DNA of 64,000 nucleotides from an uncultured Gammaproteobacteria bacterium (lineage in GTDB: Bacteria > Pseudomonadota > Gammaproteobacteria > HK1), in the NCBI GenBank assembly GCA_947258715.1, contig CAMYJH010000014.1, positions 127,352 to 191,351 on the forward strand. The letters are read 5' to 3'. The notes under the pieces are model-generated. The model worked only from the letters and a program-made list of their open reading frames with translations, ran no database searches and was not told the DNA's origin. How positions within the stretch are numbered: position 1 is the stretch's first letter; every line of letters begins with the position of its first letter. A program made the translations under genes and the position numbers. This document shows positions 27,442-35,926 of the stretch, one piece after another.

Positions 27442-28362
27442 TCACGCCTTCTCGATTTCTTTGAGCTTTTTCTCCGCCTCGCCAATAGTCTGCGCGTGCT
27501 CATCCATTTCCGCCCACGGATCCCGCTTCCTGCCTAAACGGCTAAAAATGTTTTCGATGTTATAGCTTCGCGCGTCCAGCTCGAAGCTACCCAGTTCCTC
27601 CCATTCGAGAGGCGTAGCCACCGGCGCTCCAGGCTTGGCGCGCACGGCGTAAGGCGCTACCGCGGTCTGACCGTACGCGTTCCTCAAATAATCAATGAAT
27701 ACATGATCGCTGCGCTTCTGTTTGCGTTGCGCGATGGTCAACTCCCCCGGAAAGCAGGCCTCCAAAAGCGCGCCCACCCGATGGGCAAAATCCCGTGTCT
27801 CATCGAACGTCTCTTTACGCGCAAGCGGCACCACGATATGCAGACCCCGCGAGCCTGTGGTCTGTAGAAAAGCTCCAAGCCGTAACTCTTCGAGCAACGC
27901 TTTCACGCGCCTGGCAGCGCTTCGCACCTTGTCAAAATCGTCGTCGGATGGATCGAGATCGAAGATCAGCCGGTCGGGATGTTCGACATCATCAATCCTG
28001 AACAATGAAAGATGCGGCGTAATGCAGCTCTGGTTGGCGAGATAGACCAGAGTCGCGGCATCATTACCCACCACCTGAGTGATGCTGCCGCCTTCCTTTT
28101 TCAGTTCCGCTGTCTTAATCCACTCGGGAAAATGATCAGGCACAGATCTCTGAAAAAAGCCTTTTTCATGGATGCCTTCCGAAAAACGCTGCATGGTCAG
28201 CGCCCGGTTCCGGTAGTGGGGCAGCGCCACGTCGGCGATACGCCGGTAGTACTCCGCCAGGTCGAACTTGGTGAACCCGTCGTCGGGAAACAGCTCCCTG
28301 TCCGCGTGGGTGATCTCGATCTCGCGTCCTTCGACTTCCAGGATTTCGCTGACTTCGCTCAT
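27442..28362 (-). CDS. stand-alone LigD-type polymerase/primase domain
   Basis: This is a 306-residue archaeo-eukaryotic primase-fold polymerase matching the Pol domain of bacterial LigD. Visible motifs are FDLDPSDDDF with the metal-binding Asp pair, TTGSRGLHIVVPL with the catalytic His, and the C-terminal LEWEEL. In LigD this module fills gaps with ribonucleotides during Ku-dependent end joining. Here it has no ligase or nuclease domain, and neither Ku nor a ligase gene is in the window, so its partners are unknown. The start ATG follows a gap of about 370 bases with repeat fragments. Confidence 0.88.
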   Translation of the reverse strand: MSEVSEILEVEGREIEITHADRELFPDDGFTKFDLAEYYRRIADVALPHYRNRALTMQRFSEGIHEKGFFQRSVPDHFPEWIKTAELKKEGGSITQVVGNDAATLVYLANQSCITPHLSLFRIDDVEHPDRLIFDLDPSDDDFDKVRSAARRVKALLEELRLGAFLQTTGSRGLHIVVPLARKETFDETRDFAHRVGALLEACFPGELTIAQRKQKRSDHVFIDYLRNAYGQTAVAPYAVRAKPGAPVATPLEWEELGSFELDARSYNIENIFSRLGRKRDPWAEMDEHAQTIGEAEKKLKEIEKA

Positions 28363-28732
28363 GATTCATGCGGCCGCTCTGGCCGAGTTTCATTCTCGAT
28401 CAATCGATGCCAGCGTGATTGATCTGCCTCAATCTCGAGCGAGGTGCGCCGCGGGCTTCTTGCATATGCCGTCATTCTTGGAGAACAGGCCGTGTGAAAA
28501 GTCAGCTCGATCGTTGCCAGTGGGGCGGATCCACATCATTTTTGCCATCTAGTGCGCTTGGGTGGGGGAAAACTTGGGATAGCTGATCGAAATTCAGCCG
28601 TTCTTACCAACCTCTCCCACCGACTCACATGGGCGCGAATTTTTGCACGCCCTGGGAAGCGGGAATCCAGTGGAAGATTCGCGCGCAAGCGCGCTCGTTA
28701 GAGGAGTCGGTTTATGGGGCCCGCGGGGCTCC
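28363..28732. other. intergenic with half REP element
   Basis: No gene was recognised. GCGGGAATCCAGTGGA at 28659-28674 is the right half of the REP family. It is followed by a small palindrome CGCGCGCAAGCGCGC at about 28679. Confidence 0.5.
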
Positions 28733-29635
28733 CTATAATCGCTTGCCCGCCACCCGCATAGTCCCCTCGGCAAAGCGGATCGTCAGCACCCCGCCGGTCT
28801 CGGTGTAGGCCCGGTCCAGGCTTGCATCCGGATTAAAATCCAGCACCCGATCGATTAAAAGCGTCCGGTCTCCGGTCTCCATCCGATAAGGCCGGCCCAA
28901 CGCTGCGGTGGCGCTGACGAAGCGAAACGCGTGCCTCGCGCTCCAGCCGGGATCCAGGGAAAAGTCATTCTCCCCGGGCCAGGGGTGAGCGCTCGCTCTC
29001 GCCTCGTCCTGCGGCGTAAAGCGCGCCTTGCCTGAGACGATGTCGCCAAGCGCGCGCGCGAAGGCCCGCGCGCCGGCCGTGGCCAGCATTGCGTTCAAGG
29101 TCGCCAGGTTGTCTTCCGGACCGATCTGGTGGGCCTGCTGCAACAAGATCGGCCCGGCGTCGATCCGCGCCTCCACCCGGTGCACGCTGATGCCGGTCTG
29201 ATCCAGCCCGTCTTTCAATTGCCAGAATAACGGCGCCGGTCCCCGATAGGCCGGCAGCAGCGAAGGATGCAGATTGAAGCAGCCGGCGGGCGAAAGCGAG
29301 ATCCAGAAATCATCCAGTCGCTCCGGCAGGCAGGCCACCAGCACCACCTCCGGTCCAATCTCGTGGGCCAGCTCCCGCGCCCACCGCTCGCGGGTGTTCT
29401 CGCAGCGAATGGTGACGATGCCCTCGCGGGCGGCGAAATCCGAAACCGAGCCCGGCTGGGACAAGGGGATGGACCCCCGGATCACGGGCTGCGAAGCGCG
29501 CTCGTTCGAACCCGACGCGATCAGCACCCCGGCGACGTTCACCCGACTGTCCCGCAGGGCTGTGAGCGTGTGAAAGCAAAAGCCGCTTTCGCTCCCGAGG
29601 AGCAGCACGCGGGGCGCGTGGGTTGGATGATTCAA
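28733..29635 (-). CDS. methionyl-tRNA formyltransferase-like protein
   Basis: This protein of about 300 residues has a formyltransferase fold. The hallmark is GCFNLHPSLLPAYRGPAPLFW, including the SLLPxYRG loop, then TGISVHRVEARIDAGPILLQ. The His of NLHPS and the Asp of ARIDAGPI match the catalytic His and Asp of the family. The C-terminal part (from about residue 200) resembles the Fmt C-domain. True Fmt usually lies beside def, so this is more likely a paralogue acting on another substrate. The start is TTG at 29635 with GGAGGGG ahead. The frame extends another 60 bases upstream. Confidence 0.75.
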   Translation of the reverse strand: MNHPTHAPRVLLLGSESGFCFHTLTALRDSRVNVAGVLIASGSNERASQPVIRGSIPLSQPGSVSDFAAREGIVTIRCENTRERWARELAHEIGPEVVLVACLPERLDDFWISLSPAGCFNLHPSLLPAYRGPAPLFWQLKDGLDQTGISVHRVEARIDAGPILLQQAHQIGPEDNLATLNAMLATAGARAFARALGDIVSGKARFTPQDEARASAHPWPGENDFSLDPGWSARHAFRFVSATAALGRPYRMETGDRTLLIDRVLDFNPDASLDRAYTETGGVLTIRFAEGTMRVAGKRL

Positions 29636-29739
29636 TGGCCCCTCCGCCCTGGCTGGCAATCGAAGTCCGCGTGATCCGCTTGGTCTTGAAGGCAAACCTT
29701 CCTAACATTACCAGACTATTCATCAAGCGGTGCCCATTC

Positions 29740-30180
29740 ATGAGCGTTCCTGTCCTGTTCGACACCCCCGACGAAGCCGAGCGCGCCTTTTACACCGCTT
29801 TCGAGCAGGCCGATCTGGAAGCCATGATGCAGGTCTGGGAGGACGACGATGACGTGGTCTGCATACATCCCATGGGCGCATGCCTCAAAGGAGTGGAAGC
29901 GGTGGGTCAAAGCTGGCAGGAGATCTTCGACTCCGGTTCACCCATGCGCTTCGAGGTAACCCAGCGCCGTTTCACCCGCAACGAGACCATCTCGGTTCAT
30001 TGTGTCACCGAACACATTGCCCACGGCCCCAGACTCGAGGGCCGTTCCACGGTGATCGCCACCAACGTCTACAAGAAGACGCCCTTTGGTTGGCGCATGA
30101 TCGTCCATCATGCCTCCCCCGCCGGCGAAGAGCCCGACACACAATCCGACACCCTGGTCCGCGCCGGCCGGCTGCACTGA
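29740..30180 (+). CDS. NTF2-like/SnoaL-like domain protein
   Basis: This 146-residue protein has the cone-shaped NTF2-like fold: an initial helix pair (DEAERAFYTAFEQADLEAMMQVW), then DDVVCIHPMGACLKGVEAVGQSW and strands ending GWRMIVHHAS. Proteins of this DUF4440/SnoaL-like type bind small ligands in a central pocket and some are enzymes. Nothing shows which applies here. It is divergent from the formyltransferase gene. An in-frame upstream extension to 29623 lies inside that gene's 5' region and is not used. Confidence 0.8.
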   Translation: MSVPVLFDTPDEAERAFYTAFEQADLEAMMQVWEDDDDVVCIHPMGACLKGVEAVGQSWQEIFDSGSPMRFEVTQRRFTRNETISVHCVTEHIAHGPRLEGRSTVIATNVYKKTPFGWRMIVHHASPAGEEPDTQSDTLVRAGRLH

Positions 30181-30228
30181 AAACGTGATGCGTGACGCGA
30201 AACGCGTGATGCGAAGATGAACGAGATC

Positions 30229-30256
30229 TGCTGTAGGAACGCGCCTGCGCGCGCAC
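30229..30256. repeat. REP-like element, second family
   Basis: CTGTAGGAACGCGCCTGCGC followed by GCGCACC resembles the GTAGGAGCGCGC-type extragenic palindromes common in pseudomonads and relatives. A related copy, CCTGTGGGGGCATCCTTGGC, starts at about 30320. Confidence 0.5.
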
Positions 30257-30391
30257 CGAAACGGTTCATTGGGCCGTTTCGTGAAGCGGCGTCGTTCACT
30301 TTACTCGTGGCTCCGAGCCCCTGTGGGGGCATCCTTGGCCGCGAATCGGGGTCTAGAACCCCGCCGGCTGCATGCGACAATCTGCGTATGT

Positions 30392-30405
30392 TTGATCTGG
30401 ATCAG
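30392..30405. promoter_or_regulatory. FNR/Anr-type box upstream of ubiT
   Basis: TTGATCTGGATCAG differs from the consensus TTGAT-N4-ATCAA only in the last base. It lies about 120 bases upstream of the ubiT start, which fits a class II site at -41.5 with a leader of about 80 bases. Confidence 0.7.
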
Positions 30406-30519
30406 GCCGCAGGCGCCCGGTTCGGGCATATCTGCATAGGCCCATGTCGCCGACGCGGCGCGGCCCCGAAAGCGCGTCAGCGCGCACGTCTTCATTGTCT
30501 GCCACGGGAGATCTCATAG

Positions 30520-31074
30520 GTGCTGTCCTATCCGCCGCCCGCATCGCGCGACCGCGCACCCGCCGCCCCCGGGCACACGCGGCTGCGCGACGATTTGTTT
30601 CAGTTTCTGGCGGCGCTGGCAAGCGTTCCCTTGGGCTGCATCCCTGAGTCGGTGCACTCGCGGCTCTTATGCGAAGTGCTGAACCGCGTCCTCGGACCGG
30701 AGTTGCGTGACGGCGAGCTGGATTTCCTTCAGCAGCGCTGCCTCGCCATTCACATACCGGAACTGAACACCCGTTTTCGCATCACCTCGAGCGGCGCGCG
30801 GCTGCATCCGGCCACACGCCGGGGGACGGACCTGACCCTGCGCGGCGGCGTTCGCGAGTTCTTGCAGCTGGCCACTCGGATAGAGGACCCGGATACGCTG
30901 TTCTTCCAGCGTCGGCTTCACCTGGACGGCGACGCGGAGCTGGGTCTGCTGGTGAAGAACTTCCTCGACTCCCTGGAGCTGGACGAGCGCCGCCTGCCCC
31001 CCTGGGCGGCGCCGCTGGCGGATCTAATTCGGCGGGTGGCGCAACGGATCGCCAGCGCATCCCGTCCGACCTGA
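30520..31074 (+). CDS. ubiT: SCP2-domain ubiquinone biosynthesis accessory protein UbiT
   Basis: This is a 184-residue protein with a sterol-carrier-protein-2 lipid-binding domain. Matching features are IPESVHSRLLCEVLNRVLG, DGELDFLQQRCLAIHIPELN and LTLRGGVREFLQLATRIEDPDTLFFQRRLHLDGDAELGL. The last segment is typical of UbiT/YhbT. UbiT is needed with UbiU and UbiV for oxygen-independent ubiquinone synthesis, probably by holding the lipid intermediates. It is separated from ubiUV and points away, with the 3' ends converging. The start is GTG with GGGAG nine bases ahead. Confidence 0.9.
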   Translation: MLSYPPPASRDRAPAAPGHTRLRDDLFQFLAALASVPLGCIPESVHSRLLCEVLNRVLGPELRDGELDFLQQRCLAIHIPELNTRFRITSSGARLHPATRRGTDLTLRGGVREFLQLATRIEDPDTLFFQRRLHLDGDAELGLLVKNFLDSLELDERRLPPWAAPLADLIRRVAQRIASASRPT

Positions 31075-31145
31075 AGCCCGGCTGCAAATTCTGAGTGATC
31101 GCCTGGCGCAATCTCGAATAACGCGAAGCAGTTGGGCGGGCCGGC

Positions 31146-32075
31146 CTAAGCCGTGCGCAGCGCCATGCCCGGTTCGCCGTACCAGTAGCCGTTGCATCGG
31201 TCCCCGGGCATGTAGGCATCCAGGGCATCTGCCGCCGGCGGTGCCCCGGGCTCGCTGCGTGCCCGGTGGAAGGCCGCGACCACTTCAGCGGTGTGCTCCG
31301 TCTGCGGCGTGATGCGCAGCACGTCGATCCCCAGATCCATAGCCGCGGGCACTTGGTCCAGCAGACTGAACGTACTTGCGGACTCAATCTGGATCCCGTT
31401 CAGGTTCAGGAACGGCTCGCCCTCACGGGTGCGGATCAGCCGGCCCTGGGGATCGTCTAAGCAGCGGAACTCGCAATCGTCCTTACCCACGCCGTGGGCG
31501 CGGGCGGTGAAGCAGCGCGCCGACCAGGCGAGCGGAAGCCGGCCGTAGGCGAACACCTCCGTTTCTACACCCGCGGGGCGCGAATGCTGCATGTCCGCCA
31601 GCGACCGGCTCGAGAGTTCCACCGGTGCCACCCATCGCTGCAAGCCCAACCGGGCCAGCAATGAAAGGGTCTGTGGGTTGTAGATGTTGACCCCGGGGCC
31701 GGTGATGAACGCCAGCTTCAGTTCGGTGAGCATTTGTACCGCGGCCATGTCGTTGGCCTCCACGCGGAAGCGGCCGTTGGCGCACAACCGGCGCATGGCC
31801 CCGAGCTCCGATTCCGCCTCAACCAGCGCCAGCGTGGACAGCACGGCCTGTTTGCCGGCTTGCTCCAGCATCGCGGCCAGTTCCTGCCACTGCCCCGGGC
31901 GAAGAGAACGGCGCTTGGAGCACACCGTCTCGCCAAGGTAAACGATGTCCACCGGCCAGGTAGCGGCTTGTTGGTAGAACTCGAGCAGGCGTTCCGGTGG
32001 CCAGTAGTAGGGCACCGGGCCGAGCGCCAGCCTGATAGAGAGGTCAGTCTTTTTTGTCGTTTCGTTCACTGCCAC
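31146..32075 (-). CDS. ubiV: ubiquinone biosynthesis protein UbiV (U32 family)
   Basis: This is a 309-residue U32-family protein. The four cysteines expected to hold a 4Fe-4S cluster are present: one in YLGETVCSKRR, then SARCFTARAHGVGKDDCEFRC. With UbiU it forms a heterodimer needed for hydroxylation of the ubiquinone ring without oxygen. The start is GTG, either at 32075 or at 32069, where GTGA overlaps the ubiU stop. Either way ubiU and ubiV are translationally coupled. Confidence 0.93.
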   Translation of the reverse strand: MAVNETTKKTDLSIRLALGPVPYYWPPERLLEFYQQAATWPVDIVYLGETVCSKRRSLRPGQWQELAAMLEQAGKQAVLSTLALVEAESELGAMRRLCANGRFRVEANDMAAVQMLTELKLAFITGPGVNIYNPQTLSLLARLGLQRWVAPVELSSRSLADMQHSRPAGVETEVFAYGRLPLAWSARCFTARAHGVGKDDCEFRCLDDPQGRLIRTREGEPFLNLNGIQIESASTFSLLDQVPAAMDLGIDVLRITPQTEHTAEVVAAFHRARSEPGAPPAADALDAYMPGDRCNGYWYGEPGMALRTA

Positions 32076-33064
32076 GCGCGCTGGTAGGCGCCGAGCGTGG
32101 TCTGCGCGCCTTCCGACAAGCTCGCCAGCTCGCGCAGCCAGTCGGGACGGGCCGCGAATCGAACCGGATCCCGCAGGCAGGCGTCAATGGCGGCACGCCA
32201 CACCCGGGTGACCTGCGCCACATAGGCAGGACTCCGCTGGCGGCCTTCGATCTTAACTGCCACGACACCGGCCGCCATGAGCTCCGGCAGCAGCTCCAGG
32301 GTGTTGAGACTGGTGGGCTGCTCGAGGGCATAGACCTGTGGCTGTACGCCGTCGTCGTAACGCCCCTTGCAAATCGTCGGGTAGGCGGCGTTCTCCTGTT
32401 CCGAGTAACGGTCGATCAGTACCCCGTTCAAGCGCGACTCCAGGCTCTGCCCGGTGGTCTCCCAGCGCACGAAGCTTCCCGGCGAGCAGGCGCCGAACGT
32501 ATTGGGAGACTGTCCGGTGACATAGGACGACAACATGCAGCGGCCTTCCACCATCACGCACAGGCTGCCGAAACCGAACACCTCGATCTCCACCTCGCTG
32601 CGTTCCACCAGCCGGCGCACCTGGGGCAGCGCCAGGACCCGCGGCAGCACTGCCCGGCGAATGCCGAACTGCTGGTGGTAGAAACGGATTGCCTCGTGAG
32701 ACGTGGCCGATCCCTGCACCGACAGGTGCAGTCGCAGGTCCGGCCAGCGCCGGCAGGCGTAATCCATGACGCCTATGTCCGCGACGATGAGCGCATCCAC
32801 CTGCAGTGCCGCCGCCCGGTCCACGGCGGCCTGCCAGCGCGGCCAGCCGCTCGCCTGGGGGTAGGTGTTGATGGCGCACAGCACGCGGGTGCCGCGCCCG
32901 CGCGCGTACTCGATGCCGTCGAGGAGCCGCTGGTCGGTGAAGTTGAGACCGGCGAAATGCCGCGCATTGGTGTCGTCCTTGAAGCCCATGTACACGGCGT
33001 CGGCACCGTTGTCCACGGCGGCCTTCAGCGACGGAAGATTGCCCGCCGGACAAAGCAGTTGCAT
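32066..33064 (-). CDS. ubiU: ubiquinone biosynthesis protein UbiU (U32 family)
   Basis: This 332-residue U32 protein begins MQLLCPAGNLPSLKAAVDNG, the family N-terminus. Cluster cysteines are in GSLCVMVEGRCMLSS, FGACSPG and TICKGRY, the pattern of the U32 4Fe-4S proteins. Partner of UbiV in anaerobic ubiquinone synthesis. The ATG at 33064 is chosen over an upstream in-frame start because homology begins there and GGGAGG lies upstream. A perfect FNR box sits 134 bases before it. Confidence 0.93.
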   Translation of the reverse strand: MQLLCPAGNLPSLKAAVDNGADAVYMGFKDDTNARHFAGLNFTDQRLLDGIEYARGRGTRVLCAINTYPQASGWPRWQAAVDRAAALQVDALIVADIGVMDYACRRWPDLRLHLSVQGSATSHEAIRFYHQQFGIRRAVLPRVLALPQVRRLVERSEVEIEVFGFGSLCVMVEGRCMLSSYVTGQSPNTFGACSPGSFVRWETTGQSLESRLNGVLIDRYSEQENAAYPTICKGRYDDGVQPQVYALEQPTSLNTLELLPELMAAGVVAVKIEGRQRSPAYVAQVTRVWRAAIDACLRDPVRFAARPDWLRELASLSEGAQTTLGAYQRAWQ

Positions 33065-33197
33065 GGTGGAAAGGACCTCCCGGTAATCGCGGGCGGCGTG
33101 CCGGACCGGCGCACCGGGGCACTGTCCCCGCGCGCTTGCCGCACCGCGCCGGCGCCGGATCAATCACATAGGCTGCCCTGCCGCCGTCCAAGGCGGC

Positions 33198-33211
33198 TTG
33201 ATCCAGATCAA
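33198..33211. promoter_or_regulatory. perfect FNR/Anr box upstream of ubiUV
   Basis: TTGATCCAGATCAA matches the consensus TTGAT-N4-ATCAA at every fixed base. It lies 134 bases upstream of the ubiU ATG. If used at -41.5 it would place the transcript start near 33163. No FNR gene lies in this window. Confidence 0.8.
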
Positions 33212-33318
33212 CCTAGGGCGGAGGGTTTCCCGCCCTGCTCCGGATTCACGCCGCCAGTCGGGCCCAGCCGGTTGGGGAAACTGAAGGCGGCCGCACTCGG
33301 TTAGGCAAAGAGGTGTAA

Positions 33319-33344
33319 GGCGCAATAGCGAAGCGTATTGCGCC
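33319..33344. repeat. hairpin just after aspS
   Basis: A 9-bp stem GGCGCAATA / TATTGCGCC surrounds the loop GCGAAGCG. It lies five bases past the aspS stop on the minus strand. It resembles a common extragenic palindrome and may also stabilise the aspS transcript end. There is no T run. Confidence 0.5.
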
Positions 33345-33348
33345 GGAG

Positions 33349-35130
33349 CTAATTCTTCTTTTCCGGCCCCTTTCTCAACCTGATCCCCAGCTCTCGCAAC
33401 GCCTTCTCCTCCGCGGGACTGGGCGCGCCGGTCAAAGGGTCATTCGCCGTCTGCGTTTTCGGGAACGCGATCACCTCGCGAATCGATCCCGCCCCGCTCA
33501 TGAGCGCGGCGATGCGATCGAGCCCGAAGGCAATTCCGCCGTGGGGCGGGCAGCCGTACTGCAATGCGCGCAATAGAAAACCGAACTTTTGCTCCGCTTC
33601 CTTTTCACCGATGCCCAGAACCCGAAACACCGCCTGCTGCACATCCTGGCGATGGATACGCACCGAGCCCCCGCCGATCTCGGCGCCGTTGACCACCATG
33701 TCGTAGGCTTTGGACAACAGCTCGCCGGGCGTCTCCTCGATATGCTTCAGGTCGTCTGTGTCCGGCGAGGTGAAGGGATGGTGCAGCGGATCCCAGCGCT
33801 TCTCATCCAGGTTCCACTCGAACATGGGAAACTCCACCACCCACAGCGGCCGCCAGCCCTCTTCGATCAGCTTCAGCTCCTGCCCGAGCTTGACTCTCAG
33901 CGCGCTGAGCGCGTTGTTCACCACCTTCGCCTTGTCCGCGCCAAAGAAAATCAAGTCTCCATTTTCAGCCCCGGTGCGATCCAGAATTCCTTTCAACGCC
34001 TCGTCGGTTAAGAACTTGACGATGGGCGACTGCAATCCGTCTATCCCCTTAGTCCTATCGTTCACCTTGATATAAGCGAGTCCCCTCGCGCCGTGGGTAG
34101 AAACGAACTTGGTCAGATCGTCGATCACCGAGCGCGGCATCTCGCCGCCCTTGGGCACGCGCAGAGCGGCGACGCGACCGTCCTTGTCCTTGGCAGGGCC
34201 TGAGAACACTTTGAACTCGACGTCTTTGACAAGATCGGCAATCTCCACAAGCTCCAATGGAATCCGCAAGTCAGGCCGGTCGATACCGAAACGCTCGACG
34301 GCCTCCGCGTAGCCCATGCGCGGAAAGGGATCCGGCAGGTCCACGCTGAGCACGCTCTTGAAGACGTGGCGCATCAGCCGCTCCATGATCCCCATGATGT
34401 CTTCGGCCTCTAAGAACGAGGTCTCGATATCGAGCTGGGTGAACTCCGGCTGACGATCGGCGCGCAAGTCCTCATCTCTGAAACAGCGCACGATCTGGTA
34501 GTAGCGCTCGAAGCCGCTCATCATCAAAAGCTGCTTGAAGATCTGCGGTGACTGGGGCAGGGCAAAGAACTGCCCCGGATGGGTGCGGCTCGGCACCAGG
34601 TAATCCCGCGCGCCCTCGGGCGTCGCCTTGGTGAGCATCGGGGTCTCGATGTCCAAAAACCCCTCGCCGTCTAAGAACTCGCGCATGGCCCGGGTGATCC
34701 GCGCCCGGGTGCGCAAGCGCTCGAACATCACCGGCCGGCGCAGATCCATGTAACGGTAGCGAAGCCGGGTGTCCTCGCCCACGTCCTCTTCGTCCAGCTG
34801 AAACGGCGGGGTCTCGGCGGTGTTCAGGATCTGGAGCTCATGGCCTAAGACCTCCACCCGTCCGGTTGAAAGCTCCGGGTTTACCGTGCCCTCAGGCCTA
34901 GGCCGCACCTTGCCCTGAATGCGAAGCACGTATTCACTCCGCGCCTGCTCGGCGCGGGCGAAGGCCTCGGGCGTGTCGGGGTCGATCACCACCTGCAACA
35001 GCCCCTCGCGGTCGCGCAGGTCGATGAAGATCACGCCGCCGTGATCGCGCCGCCGGTTGACCCAGCCGCACACGGTGACCTGCTCACCGATGAGCTTCTC
35101 GGTGACCTGACCGCAGAAATGGCTACGCAT
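33349..35130 (-). CDS. aspS: aspartyl-tRNA synthetase, bacterial type
   Basis: This 593-residue class II synthetase has the N-terminal OB-fold that reads the anticodon ([26 protein letters not shown]). Class II motif 2 is in [24 protein letters not shown] insertion domain of about 140 residues is typical of bacterial AspRS, and motif 3 is [15 protein letters not shown]. It charges tRNA-Asp. Whether it is discriminating cannot be read with confidence. The ORF is complete, and the window shows no sign of an operon partner. Confidence 0.97.
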   Translation of the reverse strand: MRSHFCGQVTEKLIGEQVTVCGWVNRRRDHGGVIFIDLRDREGLLQVVIDPDTPEAFARAEQARSEYVLRIQGKVRPRPEGTVNPELSTGRVEVLGHELQILNTAETPPFQLDEEDVGEDTRLRYRYMDLRRPVMFERLRTRARITRAMREFLDGEGFLDIETPMLTKATPEGARDYLVPSRTHPGQFFALPQSPQIFKQLLMMSGFERYYQIVRCFRDEDLRADRQPEFTQLDIETSFLEAEDIMGIMERLMRHVFKSVLSVDLPDPFPRMGYAEAVERFGIDRPDLRIPLELVEIADLVKDVEFKVFSGPAKDKDGRVAALRVPKGGEMPRSVIDDLTKFVSTHGARGLAYIKVNDRTKGIDGLQSPIVKFLTDEALKGILDRTGAENGDLIFFGADKAKVVNNALSALRVKLGQELKLIEEGWRPLWVVEFPMFEWNLDEKRWDPLHHPFTSPDTDDLKHIEETPGELLSKAYDMVVNGAEIGGGSVRIHRQDVQQAVFRVLGIGEKEAEQKFGFLLRALQYGCPPHGGIAFGLDRIAALMSGAGSIREVIAFPKTQTANDPLTGAPSPAEEKALRELGIRLRKGPEKKN

Positions 35131-35262
35131 GGGAAAAATTCCCGCCCCAAGGAAAAGGGGAGATGCTACTCAAACTATATATAGCGATCTACTTAAGGCG
35201 CCCCGAACCGGGAGTATTCAGGAACGAGGGTCCCGAGCATGAGGGCCGGAATCCGCACCCTT

Positions 35263-35293
35263 CGTCGTTCCCGCGAACGCGGGAATCCAGTGG
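35263..35293. repeat. REP-like palindrome
   Basis: The sequence begins CGTCGTTCCCGCGAACGCGG and ends GAATCCAGTGG. The stem CCCGCG / CGCGGG surrounds the AA loop. It is the best-preserved copy in the window. Confidence 0.75.
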
Positions 35294-35327
35294 ACGATGC
35301 GGCGAAGCCGCACAATTCTTCGGCCTG

Positions 35328-35648
35328 TTAAGCCGCCGCTTCCGCCTTAGTCCCCTTGGAATCCTTCGAATCCGACTTCGACTCGCTCTTGGAATCGGAC
35401 TTCTCTAACTTCGAGCTGTCCTTGCCATCCCCCTTCCCGTCGGCCTTCTTCTCCTTCTTCTTACCCTTGTCCCGGAAGTCGGTTACGTACCAGCCGGTGC
35501 CTTTGAGCTGAAAGGCCGCCGCAGAGACCAACTTTTTCAGTCTCATCGCCCCGCAGCTCGGGCATTTTCGCTTCAAAGGCTCGCTGATCTTCTGCAGAAT
35601 CTCATGGGTCTCGCCGCACTTGCGGCACTCATATTCATATATGGGCAT
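35328..35648 (-). CDS. FmdB-family zinc ribbon protein
   Basis: This is a 106-residue protein. The N-terminal zinc ribbon MPIYEYECRKCGETHE with a second CPSCG pair is the FmdB/CxxC family signature. The C-terminal third (about residues 60-106) is low-complexity Lys/Ser/Asp/Glu. FmdB-like proteins are often found ahead of aspS in gammaproteobacteria, as here, but their function is unclear. The ATG is placed at MPIYEY. An upstream in-frame start adds 13 unrelated residues. Confidence 0.88.
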   Translation of the reverse strand: MPIYEYECRKCGETHEILQKISEPLKRKCPSCGAMRLKKLVSAAAFQLKGTGWYVTDFRDKGKKKEKKADGKGDGKDSSKLEKSDSKSESKSDSKDSKGTKAEAAA

Positions 35649-35781
35649 GGTCCGTTTCCCCGGAAAAACAGGTAGTACCCGGTTCAATAGGTCCGAATTC
35701 CCCCAAACTCAAGGGCTTCCGGATCCGCCGGGCGCGAAAGCCCGGCAGTCTACCGGCAAAACCTTAGGCTTGCCACGCTGC

Positions 35782-35812
35782 CCAGCCCGGGTATCATCCC
35801 CGCCTCAGTCCC
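35782..35812 (+). repeat. 31-base direct repeat, left copy
   Basis: The 31 bases starting CCAGCCCGGGTATCATCCCC are identical to 37549-37579. The two copies flank the LVIVD-repeat protein gene in the same orientation. The surrounding bases are also similar (TTGCCACGC against TTGCCCCACGC). Confidence 0.75.
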
Positions 35813-35926
35813 CCCGAGCGGGGACATGTCTGACCCCCCTTTTTTTCTTTGCGTCGCATCCCCGAGGGGGTTAGGGGAAACGACTTCAACCGCAACAAGA
35901 ACGACCCATTAAGGAGGAACCGGCCC

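Noticed and set aside
32054-33304. long plus-strand open frame of over 400 codons
   Set aside because: It lies opposite ubiU, whose U32 motifs and cysteine set are clear. Its translation is Arg/Gly/His-rich without family features.
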